In this document: piece after piece, positions 31,111 through 40,060 of the stretch
Layout of the letters: every line of letters begins with the position of its first letter
Position numbering within the stretch: position 1 is the stretch's first letter
Source of the DNA: Candidatus Zipacnadia bacterium
GTDB lineage: Bacteria > Armatimonadota > Zipacnadia > Zipacnadales > UBA5352
DNA length: 44,615 bases
Reading direction: 5' to 3'
NCBI GenBank assembly: GCA_029821635.1
Contig: JALGSW010000010.1
Location: 1-44,615, forward strand
Translations under genes and position numbers: made by a program
Notes under the pieces: model-generated
Told to the model about the DNA's origin: nothing
Database searches by the model: none
What the model saw: the letters and a program-made list of their open reading frames with translations, nothing else

Positions 31111-33828
31111 ATGTCCGAGGCGAACGACACGAACGTCCCCCGCCCGGAGCACCCGCGACCCGACTTCCACCGCGGCTTGCGATCGGGCGTTGACTGGCTG
31201 AACCTCAACGGCGAGTGGCAGTTCGAGTTCGACCCGCAGGACGTGGGTGTCCGGGAGGGCCGGCAGGACGCCGGCGCCGAACGCTTCCCACGCACCATCC
31301 GAGTGCCCTTCTGTTGGGAGAGCCACCTTGCGTGGGGCACACAGGAGCGCGCGGGCAACGATGACTGGTTCTCCACCGAGGCGTACCTCGACCCGGCATC
31401 GGTCACGAAGGACAACTACCGCGAGGCCCCGCGCCACACCATCGGCTGGTACCGCCGCGAGTTCACCGTGCCGGACGGCTGGGCGGGCCGGCGCGTCTGG
31501 CTGAACGTCGGCGCGGCCGACTGGGATCTGCGCGCGTGGGTCAACGGCGTCGAGGTCGGCGCGCAGGAGAGCGGCTACCTGCCGGTCGCGCTGGACATAA
31601 CCGGCTCGCTGCGCGAGGCGCTGCAGCCTGGCGTGAACACGCTCGTGATCCGCGTGCACGACCCCGAGGACCACTCGCACCAGCCCATCGGCAAGCAGGT
31701 GAGCAACTGGTACACGCGCACCAGCGGGATCTGGCAGAGCGTCTGGCTGGAGCCGCGCGCCGACGCGCACATCGCGAACGTGCTCGTGCAGCCCTGCCTG
31801 GCGGACGAGCTTGCGACGCTGACCGTACGCGTCCACGCTCCCGAGGGCGCCGAGGGGCTGGCGGTCGGGACCGAGCTGCGCGCGTCCACCGGCCGCGCCG
31901 TCGCAGGCATCGAAGCCGCGCCCATCGGCGACGATGGCGAGGTGCGGATCGCGCACGAGATCGAGCGGCCGATCGCCTGGACGCCCGACGCTCCGCACCT
32001 GTACCGCGCGCGAGTGTGCCTGCTGCGCGATGGCGCGGTCATCGACGAGGTGCACACGCAATTCGGGATGCGCGACATCGATACGGGGCCGCTCGGGGAG
32101 GACGGCCCGACGTACGTACGTCTCAACGGGAAGCCGGTCTACCTGCGCGGAGCGCTCGATCAGAGCTTCCACCCGGCGGGCGTCTACACGCACCCGACCG
32201 ACGCCGCGATCAAGCGCGACTTCGTGCTGGCGAAGCGCGCGGGGCTGAACTTCCTGCGCCTGCACATCAAGACGCCCGACCCTCGCTACTGCTACTGGGC
32301 CGACCGCTGCGGCGTCCTGCTGATGTGCGACATGCCCGGCGTGGGCTACGAGGGCTACTCGGAGGTCGCGAAGCAGCGCTGGGAGCGCAACGCGTGGGGG
32401 CAGATCGAGCGCGACTTCAACCACCCGAGCATCTTCTCGTGGTGCCTGTTCAACGAGACGTGGGGTCTGGGTGGGCGCGCCTACGCCGACTCGGCGGAGC
32501 GGCAGGCGTGGGTGCGGGAGTGCTACGAGACGGCGAAGCGCCTCGACCCCACGCGGCTGATCGAGGACAACTCCGCGTGCCTGAACGATCACGTGGTCAC
32601 GGACATCAATTCGTGGCACTTCTATATGAACGACTATGAGCAGGCGCGCGAGCACATCGAGGAGGTCGTCGCGCGCGCCTACGAGGGCTCGCGCTTCAAC
32701 TTCGTCGGCGGGAACCTGCAGGCCGGGGAGCCGCTTCTCAACAGCGAGTACGGCGGCATCGGCGCGCGCATGGGCGACCTCGACGTGTCCTGGTGCCTGC
32801 GCTTCCTCACGAACGAGCTGCGCAAGTACGAGAAGGTCTGCGGCTATGTCTACACTGAGCTGACCGACATCGAGTGGGAGTACAACGGGCTCTACAACTA
32901 CGACCGCTCGCCGAAGGAGTTCGGCTACGATCCCGCGCTGCTGCTGGGCGAGGAGTTCGTGGGCTTCGACGCGCCGCCCGCGCGGATGGTGCTGCCCGGC
33001 GCGAGCGTGCGGGTGCCGGTCTTCCTGCGGCCATCGACGGACGCGGCGTCGCTGGAGCGGCGCCTGCGCTGGACCGCGACGTTCATCGACCGCGTCGGGC
33101 ACGAGGAAGTCATCGCGCGCCGGCGGTCGCTGCAGCACACCAAGCGGGGAGAGCGCTACGTCGAGGTCGCCCTGCCGAGGCGGCCGGGGCTGGTGCGGCT
33201 GGAGGCTACGATCTGCGATGAGAAGGGCAGGCCGGCGGCGCTGAACTTCTGCTTCTTCGAGGTCGTCGGCAATACCCTCCCCCCGGCGCGCAGCCACGCG
33301 CACATCCTCGCTCTTCCCGTGGGCGCGGGCGAGGCGGTCTTCGATGCGGAACCCGAGCGTGGCCATGTCCTCGACGAGGTCCATCTCATCGCGGGACGAG
33401 GCGACGGAAACATCACCTGGACGTTCGATCTGCCCGATGACCTGGACCGCGCGACCGTCACGGAAGTCTCATTGTTGGTCGAACTGTCCAGCACGCGACC
33501 GGGTGCGCCGCAGACGAGCGCCGACCGCTGGCCCTCCACCGCGGCGATCGAGATCGGCGGGCAGCCGGCCGCGATCGTGCACCTCGCCGACCAGCCGGCC
33601 GACTCGCGCGGCGCGCTCTCGCACATGAACGGCTTCCGCGGGCGCTACGGGCAGCTCGTGAGTGCGGCCCTGTCCGGCGAGGCAGCGTTGGCGGCGGTGG
33701 ACGGTGAGCGCCTCGAGGTGCGCATCAGCTCCCGCGACGCTGTGCCCGGCCGTGGCGGACTGACCGTCTACGGCTCACGCGCCGGGCGCTATCCGTGCGA
33801 CGTAACGCTGCGAATCGCCCACAGATAA
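31111..33828 (+). CDS. Glycoside hydrolase family 2 enzyme (beta-galactosidase/beta-glucuronidase-like)
   Basis: 905 residues from the ATG at 31111 with GAGGAG seven bases upstream; the frame is open 99 bases further but without a ribosome site. There is no signal peptide, so it acts in the cytoplasm on imported oligosaccharides. GH2 order is clear: sugar-binding jelly roll (DWLNLNGEWQFEFDP, GWYRREFTVPDGWAGRRVWL), immunoglobulin-like domain, then the barrel with VYLRGALDQSFHP, acid/base Glu449 in WCLFNETWGL and nucleophile Glu546 in LLNSEYGG. Residues after about 620 are accessory beta domains. The exact glycosidic specificity cannot be read from sequence. It is divergent from the wHTH/KaiC-SBP pair, which may regulate it. 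Confidence 0.92.
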   Translation: MSEANDTNVPRPEHPRPDFHRGLRSGVDWLNLNGEWQFEFDPQDVGVREGRQDAGAERFPRTIRVPFCWESHLAWGTQERAGNDDWFSTEAYLDPASVTKDNYREAPRHTIGWYRREFTVPDGWAGRRVWLNVGAADWDLRAWVNGVEVGAQESGYLPVALDITGSLREALQPGVNTLVIRVHDPEDHSHQPIGKQVSNWYTRTSGIWQSVWLEPRADAHIANVLVQPCLADELATLTVRVHAPEGAEGLAVGTELRASTGRAVAGIEAAPIGDDGEVRIAHEIERPIAWTPDAPHLYRARVCLLRDGAVIDEVHTQFGMRDIDTGPLGEDGPTYVRLNGKPVYLRGALDQSFHPAGVYTHPTDAAIKRDFVLAKRAGLNFLRLHIKTPDPRYCYWADRCGVLLMCDMPGVGYEGYSEVAKQRWERNAWGQIERDFNHPSIFSWCLFNETWGLGGRAYADSAERQAWVRECYETAKRLDPTRLIEDNSACLNDHVVTDINSWHFYMNDYEQAREHIEEVVARAYEGSRFNFVGGNLQAGEPLLNSEYGGIGARMGDLDVSWCLRFLTNELRKYEKVCGYVYTELTDIEWEYNGLYNYDRSPKEFGYDPALLLGEEFVGFDAPPARMVLPGASVRVPVFLRPSTDAASLERRLRWTATFIDRVGHEEVIARRRSLQHTKRGERYVEVALPRRPGLVRLEATICDEKGRPAALNFCFFEVVGNTLPPARSHAHILALPVGAGEAVFDAEPERGHVLDEVHLIAGRGDGNITWTFDLPDDLDRATVTEVSLLVELSSTRPGAPQTSADRWPSTAAIEIGGQPAAIVHLADQPADSRGALSHMNGFRGRYGQLVSAALSGEAALAAVDGERLEVRISSRDAVPGRGGLTVYGSRAGRYPCDVTLRIAHR

Positions 33829-33906
33829 TACATAGATGCAACAAAGGTAGCGCGGAGCGCCGAGGAGAAACGTGTTTGGGCGGGAGAATCTGCGGAATCG
33901 CGAAAC

Positions 33907-33935
33907 TTGCCGAGCGTCAAGGTGTTTGGTATCTT
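33907..33935 (+). promoter_or_regulatory. Promoter candidate for the pseudopilin gene
   Basis: TTGCCG (33907-33912), 17-base spacer and TATCTT (33930-33935), then about 55 bases to the ATG. The AT-richer stretch stands out from its surroundings. Confidence 0.5.
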
Positions 33936-33995
33936 ACAGATCAGCATAACGCGGTCGCACAATGACGAGTTTCGGCGCTGAAGGAGGCGCAGTTC

Positions 33996-34637
33996 ATGAC
34001 CACCCGGTCACCTAGTAGCGGCTTCACTCTGATCGAACTTCTGGTCGTCATCGCGATCATCTCGATCCTCGCCTCGATTCTCATGCCCGTCTTCGCCCAG
34101 GCGCGGGGGAAGGGCCGTCAGGCCGCGTGCATCTCCAACGCCAAGCAGATATGTCTGGCGTTCCAGATGTATGCGCAGGACTACGACGAGATCTTCCCGG
34201 CCGGGCAGACGATCGCCGGCGACCCGGCGAGTCAATGGTACAACGCGATCTTCCCCTACACCCGGAACCGGCAGATCCTCTACTGCCCCGACCGCAAGGA
34301 CAAGGCACCGGGCTACGGGATGAGCTACCTGGCCTCCGGGCGCTCGCTCAACGCCTTCTGGGACCCGTCCTCCAAGATCGTCCTGTCCGACGTCCGCCCC
34401 GAGGCACTCGGCGCGGCCAGCCCGTGGACGCTCGGCGCCGACGGTGACTGGTACTGCAACGATGTGGGCAACAACATCTGCGGCGCTCCCGGCGACAACA
34501 GCTTCATGGGCAACAACTGGCCGCAGCGTCACAATGAGGGCGTCGTCCTCGGCTTCGCTGATAGCCACGTCAAGTGGGCGCGCGAGCAGTCGGTGGACAC
34601 CGCGGTCTTCTGGGACCCGGTCATCGCGAGCGAGTGA
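33996..34637 (+). CDS. Type II secretion-style pseudopilin with H-X9-DG-like C-terminal domain
   Basis: 213 residues from the ATG at 33996; AAGGAGG lies upstream at 33981-33987. The class III signal is SSGFTLIELLVVIAIISILA: prepilin peptidase should cut after Gly9 and methylate Phe10, leaving a long hydrophobic helix. It continues MPVFAQARGKGRQAACISNA and FQMYAQDYDEIFP, a pattern typical of the many pseudopilins of Armatimonadota and Planctomycetota. The tail has RHNEGVVLGFADSHVKW, the H-X9-DG-type closing motif. No secretion or pilus assembly gene is nearby, so it probably belongs to the lineage's dispersed pseudopilin family. A perfect 9-bp hairpin follows. Confidence 0.93.
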   Translation: MTTRSPSSGFTLIELLVVIAIISILASILMPVFAQARGKGRQAACISNAKQICLAFQMYAQDYDEIFPAGQTIAGDPASQWYNAIFPYTRNRQILYCPDRKDKAPGYGMSYLASGRSLNAFWDPSSKIVLSDVRPEALGAASPWTLGADGDWYCNDVGNNICGAPGDNSFMGNNWPQRHNEGVVLGFADSHVKWAREQSVDTAVFWDPVIASE

Positions 34638-34664
34638 GTCTCGCATCCGAGGGCGCATACGCGT

Positions 34665-34686
34665 GCGAGTCGCGTTGGCGACTCGC
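34665..34686 (+). terminator. Hairpin after the pseudopilin gene
   Basis: GCGAGTCGC (34665-34673), loop GTTG, GCGACTCGC (34678-34686), followed by GCGCTTTC. It is a perfect 9-bp stem placed 28 bases after the stop, with only a short T-run. Confidence 0.6.
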
Positions 34687-34719
34687 GCGCTTTCACGTAC
34701 GGGTGTCCATGGCCACGGC

Positions 34720-34757
34720 AACGGCGGCAGGCTGGAAGCCTGCCCCACAAACGGCCA
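34720..34757. repeat. GGCTTCCAGCC-family repeat, inverted orientation
   Basis: Reads GGCAGGCTGGAAGCCTGCC followed by CCACAAACG, the reverse complement orientation of the copies at 17001 and 19054. It lies between the pseudopilin and a lipoprotein gene. Confidence 0.8.
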
Positions 34758-34802
34758 ACAATGCAAGGTCCATTCGCCGCGCGAGAGGAACTGTGAGGGC
34801 CG

Positions 34803-35768
34803 ATGACGCGCAGAGCCAGCCGCAGCTTCGCGCCCTGGACCATCGCACTGCTGATGCCGGTCGTGGCGTGCATCGGCTGCGCGGCGCTGCTGCCACGAGA
34901 CGCGGCTGACACGCCCACGAATGAGGCGAGGGTGACGGTGAGCGAACTGAGCGAGACAACGATGCACGCGTTGCCGGTGGAGCCGCCGGAGCAGGAACGC
35001 TGGCGGGACGTCGCCGACGTGGCATACCGAGACGACTTCCGCGAAGCCTTCGACTACGCCGACAGCGCCCGCCATCGCGTGGAGGTGCGCTACGAGCCCG
35101 CCGCGGAGATGCTGCAGGGCATCGTGAGCGCGATCGGCCTCAAGCCCTCGATGGCGTATCAGCTCAAGCTGGTGGGGCTGGAGCCGATCGCGGGCGCGAC
35201 CGAGGCCGAGAACGCCGGCGACGCGCGTCGCTGGTCATCGTGGCAGCTCGGGCACATGGGCCGCTGGTGGTGCGAGGACTGCGACTGGAACGTCGCGGAC
35301 GCCGACCTCGCCTCGCACGTCGACGATGGGCACACAGTAAGCGGCTACCTGCTCTTCGACTGGTTCGTGACCGACGCGCAGGGCGACGCGCAGCACCCCT
35401 TCGCGCTCGACAGCAGCCTCCACGTGCTCTGGCGCGTCGGCCAGCGCGAGCGCGGCCCCAACGACTCGCCGCCGCGCTGGTACACTGTCGAGCGTCCTGC
35501 GGATGTCTACCCGCCCTCGGCGGCGAACACCAGGCAGCAGATCGGCCTGTTCGGGGAGTGGGAGTCGGATCGCCCCAATATCGGGCAGGTGCGCCTGCCT
35601 GCGGGCAGCTACCACGTGGGCCTGAACCTGACGGAGGAGACCTTCCACGCGAACCTCGGCGAGGCGCGCGCGCTGGAGGGCGGCGGCTTCTGGGCGTTGG
35701 TGCTGCAGTCGGAGTTGCGCTTTGAGGTGCGGCCGGATGCAGGCGCGGCGCCGGAAGTCGCGCGTTGA
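34803..35768 (+). CDS. Lipoprotein of unknown function
   Basis: 321 residues from the ATG at 34803; the ribosome site is weak. Lipoprotein signal: PWTIALLMPVVACIGC with the Cys followed by AALLP. The mature part has no repeat or motif I recognise. Visible points are a Trp/Cys-rich stretch (RRWSSWQLGHMGRWWCEDC) at about 141-160, and beta-rich segments with RLPAGSYHVGLNLTEETF and LRFEVRPDAG towards the end, as in small beta-sandwich binding domains. The stop overlaps an upstream TTG of the next frame, and the next gene starts 29 bases on, so the two lipoproteins are probably co-expressed. Confidence 0.65.
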   Translation: MTRRASRSFAPWTIALLMPVVACIGCAALLPRDAADTPTNEARVTVSELSETTMHALPVEPPEQERWRDVADVAYRDDFREAFDYADSARHRVEVRYEPAAEMLQGIVSAIGLKPSMAYQLKLVGLEPIAGATEAENAGDARRWSSWQLGHMGRWWCEDCDWNVADADLASHVDDGHTVSGYLLFDWFVTDAQGDAQHPFALDSSLHVLWRVGQRERGPNDSPPRWYTVERPADVYPPSAANTRQQIGLFGEWESDRPNIGQVRLPAGSYHVGLNLTEETFHANLGEARALEGGGFWALVLQSELRFEVRPDAGAAPEVAR

Positions 35769-35797
35769 GTAGTCACCTGAGAAGGAGTCGACCGGTC

Positions 35798-38065
35798 ATG
35801 CGCAGGAACGCCATGTCCGTAGTCATCATGCTGATCGGCCTGTTGCTCGCGGGTTGCACCGCCGGCGCTCAGGACGTGGGCGTCGAGGGCCTCGTGCCCA
35901 ACGCCAGCATCGAGGACGGCGCCGGCGACCAGCCCGCCGACTGGGGATACTACGCGTGGGACCAGGAGAACTCGCGCGGCTGGTGGGCCGACGAGCACGC
36001 CTACAGCGGCGAGCGCAGCCTCGGCATGCAGGGCCTCAACAGCGGCTGGAACGTGACCGTGCCGGTGGAGCCCGAGTCGCTGTGCAGCGTGCGCTTCCAC
36101 TACCGCGCGGAGGCCGGCCCGAGCCGCGCGGTCGTCTATGTGCGCTACCCCGTTGACGCGCGCGAGCAGACGGTCCTGCTCTACCAGCCGATCGTCACAA
36201 TCCCGCAGGACAGCCGGGGCGCGTTCGTCGATGGTGTGTGGATCGGCGGCGCGGACGATCGCGGCTGGGTGCTCGCCGATGCCGGCAACTTCATCCCCCC
36301 CGCGGGCGTCGATCAGATCTCGCTGCTCATCAAGCTCGTCAGCAAGGAGCCCGGCGCGATGCTCTGGCTCGACGACGTCGTGGTGGAGTCGAAGCCGCAG
36401 CGCGAGGTCGAGGACACCGCGCGCGTGCTCGCGCAGTTCGACGGCGGGGCCCTCTGGACCGACGATGTGAACCGCAAGATCCTGCCCGAGCGCGAGCTGC
36501 CGACCGCGACCGCCGATGCGGTGGCGCTCTCCGCGGCGCGCGGTGAGTACGAATCGTTCCAGCTTGCGGTGACGCCCGAGGACGCCACGCAGGCGGTTGA
36601 TTTCGCCTGGACCGACCTCACCGGCCCGGCGACGATCCCGGCGAGCGCGCTGATCTGTCGGCGCGTCGAGTACGTGGACATCCAGCAGCCGATGGGCCCG
36701 TTCGGGCACAAGGGCCTGAACCCCGATCCGCTGACTGAGCAGCTTCCGGTGGACATCGCCGCGGGGGCCAACCAGGGCTTCTGGTTCACGCTGCAGGTCC
36801 CGCGCGATCAGCAGCCCGGTGACTACGCGGGCGAGCTGACCCTTCGCGCCGGCGGCGAGGCCCTGGCGAGTGTGCCACTGACGCTGCTGGTGCGGGATTT
36901 CGAGATGCCATTGCGGCCCTCGCTTGATGTGCGCTCGCAGTTGCGCACGAACCTCGTGCTCCCGCGCGAGAGCGGCGATCCGCAGGACGTGCTGCGCCGC
37001 TACTACGCGGACCTCTTCGCGCACGGGAGCCGATGCGCGCCGGGCGTGCGGGTGAACGTCGCGGTGCAGGGCGACGCCGCCGAGGTCGATGCGAGCGAGT
37101 ACATCGGCGAGTTGACCTACCTGCGCGATGAGCTAGGCAATGATCGTGTAGACATGCCGATCCTGTGGATCAGCCATCGGGGCGAACATGTGATGCCGCC
37201 CGACGCCTCGTGGCAGGGCCTCCCGATCTTCGCGAACGAGGAGCTGACGCAGCTCAACCCCGAGTTCGTGACGCCCTTCCGCGACTTCGTGACGAAGCTG
37301 GTTGGGCAGATGCGCGATGCGGGGGTGCTGATGAAGCCCACCGTGCGCTTCATCGACGAGCCGCGCCTGAGCGATCAGCGCACGGTCAACGGCATCCGCG
37401 CGGTCGCCGAACTGCTGCTGGAGATCGAGCCGGAGCTGCTGGTCGCGCAGACGGTCAGCGCGCCACACCCGGACCTGCTGGACGTCACGAACGTCTGGGT
37501 GCTGCACACCGACGCGTGGGAGGGCGTCTTCGGGCAGATCGAGCTGGCCCGCGCCGACGGCGATGAGATCATGGTCTACAACAATGGGGTCAACCACCCC
37601 GACCACCGGCCGATTCGCGTGCGGCTCTGGCCGTGGATGCTGCGCAAGTATGACGTGGACGGGACCTACTCGTGGTGGGGCTCGGTCTGCTGGCGCAACG
37701 CGATGGAGGACCCGTGGACCGCGCCCGCCGGCTCCTCGGGCGTGCTGCTCTACCCGCCGCGCTCGGCGGACGAGCACGGGCCGATCGACTCGGTCCGCTG
37801 GGAGCTGTTCCGCGAGGGCCTCGAGGACTACGAGTACATGCGCATGGCCGACGACCTCGCTGCGCGGCTGGAGGCGGCGGGCAAGCCTGCTGCCGCGAAG
37901 CTCGGGCGCGATGCGGTGGCGGGCGCGCTGGCGCTGGTCGAGCATTGGTCGGCGGTGCGTGGCGCGAACGATGAGCCCTACACGTTGGACGTGACGGCCG
38001 TCGCGGCGGCGCGCGATGCGCTCGCGGAGGCGATCGTGAACATGCAGGCGGCGGTGGGCGGGTAG
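35798..38065 (+). CDS. DUF4091-type glycosidase-like lipoprotein
   Basis: 755 residues from the ATG at 35798 with AAGGAG ten bases upstream; a TTG at 35765 is in frame but lacks a site, and an ATG at 35813 is also possible. Lipoprotein signal: SVVIMLIGLLLAGC, canonical LAGC lipobox. The mature protein opens with LVPNASIEDGAGDQPADWGYYAW, a carbohydrate-binding-like jelly roll to about 200. Then a beta-sandwich (VPRDQQPGDYAGELTLRAGG) and a barrel-like region with MKPTVRFIDEPRL, and the hallmark ELFREGLEDYEYMRMADDL close to the end. It is paralogous in layout to the protein at 3341-5677, but surface-anchored instead of soluble. Substrate unknown. Confidence 0.84.
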   Translation: MRRNAMSVVIMLIGLLLAGCTAGAQDVGVEGLVPNASIEDGAGDQPADWGYYAWDQENSRGWWADEHAYSGERSLGMQGLNSGWNVTVPVEPESLCSVRFHYRAEAGPSRAVVYVRYPVDAREQTVLLYQPIVTIPQDSRGAFVDGVWIGGADDRGWVLADAGNFIPPAGVDQISLLIKLVSKEPGAMLWLDDVVVESKPQREVEDTARVLAQFDGGALWTDDVNRKILPERELPTATADAVALSAARGEYESFQLAVTPEDATQAVDFAWTDLTGPATIPASALICRRVEYVDIQQPMGPFGHKGLNPDPLTEQLPVDIAAGANQGFWFTLQVPRDQQPGDYAGELTLRAGGEALASVPLTLLVRDFEMPLRPSLDVRSQLRTNLVLPRESGDPQDVLRRYYADLFAHGSRCAPGVRVNVAVQGDAAEVDASEYIGELTYLRDELGNDRVDMPILWISHRGEHVMPPDASWQGLPIFANEELTQLNPEFVTPFRDFVTKLVGQMRDAGVLMKPTVRFIDEPRLSDQRTVNGIRAVAELLLEIEPELLVAQTVSAPHPDLLDVTNVWVLHTDAWEGVFGQIELARADGDEIMVYNNGVNHPDHRPIRVRLWPWMLRKYDVDGTYSWWGSVCWRNAMEDPWTAPAGSSGVLLYPPRSADEHGPIDSVRWELFREGLEDYEYMRMADDLAARLEAAGKPAAAKLGRDAVAGALALVEHWSAVRGANDEPYTLDVTAVAAARDALAEAIVNMQAAVGG

Positions 38066-38074
38066 GCGGACGGC

Positions 38075-38151
38075 GCCTCACCCCCCTCGGTCCCCCCTCT
38101 CCCTGGCGTCATAGACGACATGACGCAAGCGGGAGAGGGTGGAGGAACGAC
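38075..38151 (-). repeat. Palindromic repeat, family A copy 2
   Basis: Outer arms CCCCCTCTCCCTGG and AAGCGGGAGAGGG in the orientation opposite to copy 1. The inner stem is entirely different in sequence but still pairs: GCGTCAT (38106-38112) with ATGACGC (38120-38126), 7-base loop. Confidence 0.82.
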
Positions 38152-38180
38152 AGCGACCGCAGACGCGGGGAGGCGTTACC

Positions 38181-39764
38181 ATGCAGCAGTTCAGCTTCGA
38201 CTTTGGCGATCCGTCCTACGACCTCGGCGGCTGGCGGGTCGGCGCGCAGCTCATCACCTTCGAGAACACCTACGGCCTCGACCCGGAGCGCACGCGCGTC
38301 GAGAACGGCGCGATCTTCGCCGACGGCCTGCGCTGGGCCGGCGGGCAGGAGCGCAGCGGGGGAGAGGTCGCGATCGCGTCCGAGGGCGACGCGAGCTCCC
38401 TGCGCCTCACCATCAGCGCCCGCCACGAGAAGAAGATCCGCTGCACGAAGCTGATCGTCAGCGACCTGCTCGGTGGCCGTATCATCGGCTCGCGCATGGA
38501 CGAGCACGATATCCCCGATGCGGGCGTGATCCTCGGCTGGCCGCGCGGCGGGATTCCGGTGCCGATCGCGTTCCTGCAGGACCCCGACGGCGGCTGGCGT
38601 TACTTCCGCTCGCTCGATGACCGCGTGCGCGACAAGCGCATCGCCGTCTACCGCGCTGGCGATGGCAGCGTGACCGTCGAGCTGATCCACGAGGACGCGG
38701 GCCACGAGATGACCAACGCGACGGTCGCTCCCGCGTGGGAGATCGGCCACTGCGACGACCCGCGCACCGTCGTCCATGCGCAGGCGGCCCATGCAGAGCG
38801 CGTCTTCGGGCTGCAGCCGTGGGAGACGCGGCCGGACGTGCCCGACTGGGCGCGCGAGCTGAGCTTCTGCGCCGCGATTCACATGATGCACTGGAGCGGC
38901 TACGTCTTCAACACCTACGCCGACGCGCTCGACATCCTGCGCTGGGTCTGCGAGCGGATCGAGGGGCGGCGCGTCTTCGCCTTCCTGCCGGGCTGGGAGG
39001 GGCGCTACTACTGGCAGTACGGGCACTACCGCCCGCACGAGCGCCTTGGCGGCGACGAGGGTTTCCGGCGGCTCGTCGATGGCGCGCATGAGTTGGGCGC
39101 GCGCGTCTGCCCGATGTTCGGCTGCAACTCCGCGAACAAGGGGCTGGAGAACTTCGAGCAGTGGGGCGAGACGTCGCACTTGAAGTCCGCGGGCGGCCAC
39201 GTGCTGCAAGGCAACAAGCCCGACTGGGACGTCTCCCGCGCGCACGACCCCGGCTGGCACGCGTGGTTGAACCCCGGCGCGCCCGGCTGGGGGAACAGGC
39301 TCTTCGAGGAATCCGCGCGCATCATCGAGCAGTTCGGCGTGGACTCGACCTTCTACGACACCTCCGGCTCGTGGACCAACGACCCCAACCACCCGGTCTT
39401 CGAGGGCATGATGCGCCTGCGCGATCGGCTGAAGGAGCGCTTCCCGGAGATGCTCGTGACCGGCGAGCACTGGTATTCGCCGCTGGGCGCGATCTTCCCG
39501 GTGAGCCACACCTTCGCGCCCGAGCGCTTCAACGAGGTCTTCGCGAAGTACAACCGGCGCTGGCATCACCTGAACACCGGCGACCCCTCGCGCGGCTCAA
39601 CCGGCGTGCACGAGATGGGCACACACACGTGGCAGATGCCCGAGCTGCGCATCGATCAGTGGCCGACGGTCACCTTCGTCGATGGCACGATCGCCAACGC
39701 CCCCGACCGCGTCGAGCAGGTCATCGAGCTGGCGAAGCGGTACGCGGAGGAGTATCTGGGGTGA
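38181..39764 (+). CDS. Cytoplasmic TIM-barrel glycosidase-like protein (DUF6259-like)
   Basis: 527 residues from the ATG at 38181 with GGGGAGG seven bases upstream. No signal peptide. The N-terminal 200 residues look like a galactose-mutarotase-type beta-sandwich (FADGLRWAGGQERSG, VLGWPRGGIPVPIAFLQDPDG). The barrel has RRVFAFLPGWEGRYYWQYGHY, GARVCPMFGCNSANKG, DPGWHAWLNPGAPGWGNRL and VDSTFYDTSGSW, with strand-end Asp residues resembling the DUF6259 and alpha-galactosidase-like clan. A glutamate-rich late strand, EMLVTGEHWYSPLG, may carry the acid/base. Activity is inferred from fold resemblance only. The 16 bases around its ribosome site match those of the DUF2330 gene. Confidence 0.72.
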   Translation: MQQFSFDFGDPSYDLGGWRVGAQLITFENTYGLDPERTRVENGAIFADGLRWAGGQERSGGEVAIASEGDASSLRLTISARHEKKIRCTKLIVSDLLGGRIIGSRMDEHDIPDAGVILGWPRGGIPVPIAFLQDPDGGWRYFRSLDDRVRDKRIAVYRAGDGSVTVELIHEDAGHEMTNATVAPAWEIGHCDDPRTVVHAQAAHAERVFGLQPWETRPDVPDWARELSFCAAIHMMHWSGYVFNTYADALDILRWVCERIEGRRVFAFLPGWEGRYYWQYGHYRPHERLGGDEGFRRLVDGAHELGARVCPMFGCNSANKGLENFEQWGETSHLKSAGGHVLQGNKPDWDVSRAHDPGWHAWLNPGAPGWGNRLFEESARIIEQFGVDSTFYDTSGSWTNDPNHPVFEGMMRLRDRLKERFPEMLVTGEHWYSPLGAIFPVSHTFAPERFNEVFAKYNRRWHHLNTGDPSRGSTGVHEMGTHTWQMPELRIDQWPTVTFVDGTIANAPDRVEQVIELAKRYAEEYLG

Positions 39765-39772
39765 GCGGCATG

Positions 39773-39877
39773 GAGGAACGACTACCTCACCCCCCGGCCC
39801 CCTCTCCCTGGAAATCGCGCCGTGACTGAACGGGGCGAAGTCCACTGGTACCGCGATTTCAAGCGGGAGAGGGGGTG
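39773..39877 (-). repeat. Palindromic repeat, family A copy 3
   Basis: Starts GGAACGACTACCTCACC, the reverse complement of the copy 1 tail. Inner stem GAAATCGCG (39811-39819) with CGCGATTTC (39852-39860) around a 32-base loop. It overlaps no gene. Confidence 0.85.
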
Positions 39878-39941
39878 TAAGGCAACGGCGATGACGACGA
39901 CGACAGCAACGGCGTCGGCGCTGCGGCCGGAGCGCAGCGCC

Positions 39942-40053
39942 GTTCTCCCCCCTCTCCCGCTTGAAACCGCCACCACTGCTTGCTGGCCCACTCGCTACCT
40001 CGCGCTGGCGGTTTCCAGGGAGAGGGGGGCCGGGGGGGGGTGAGGTGTCGTTC
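39942..40053 (+). repeat. Palindromic repeat, family A copy 4
   Basis: Starts GTTCTCCCCCCTCTCCCGCTT as copy 1. Inner stem GAAACCGCC (39963-39971) with GGCGGTTTC (40007-40015) around a 35-base loop: relative to copy 3, two positions changed together on both arms. It faces copy 3, so 39773-40053 is a large imperfect inverted pair filling the 296-base convergent gap. Confidence 0.85.
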
Positions 40054-40060
40054 GGCGTTC

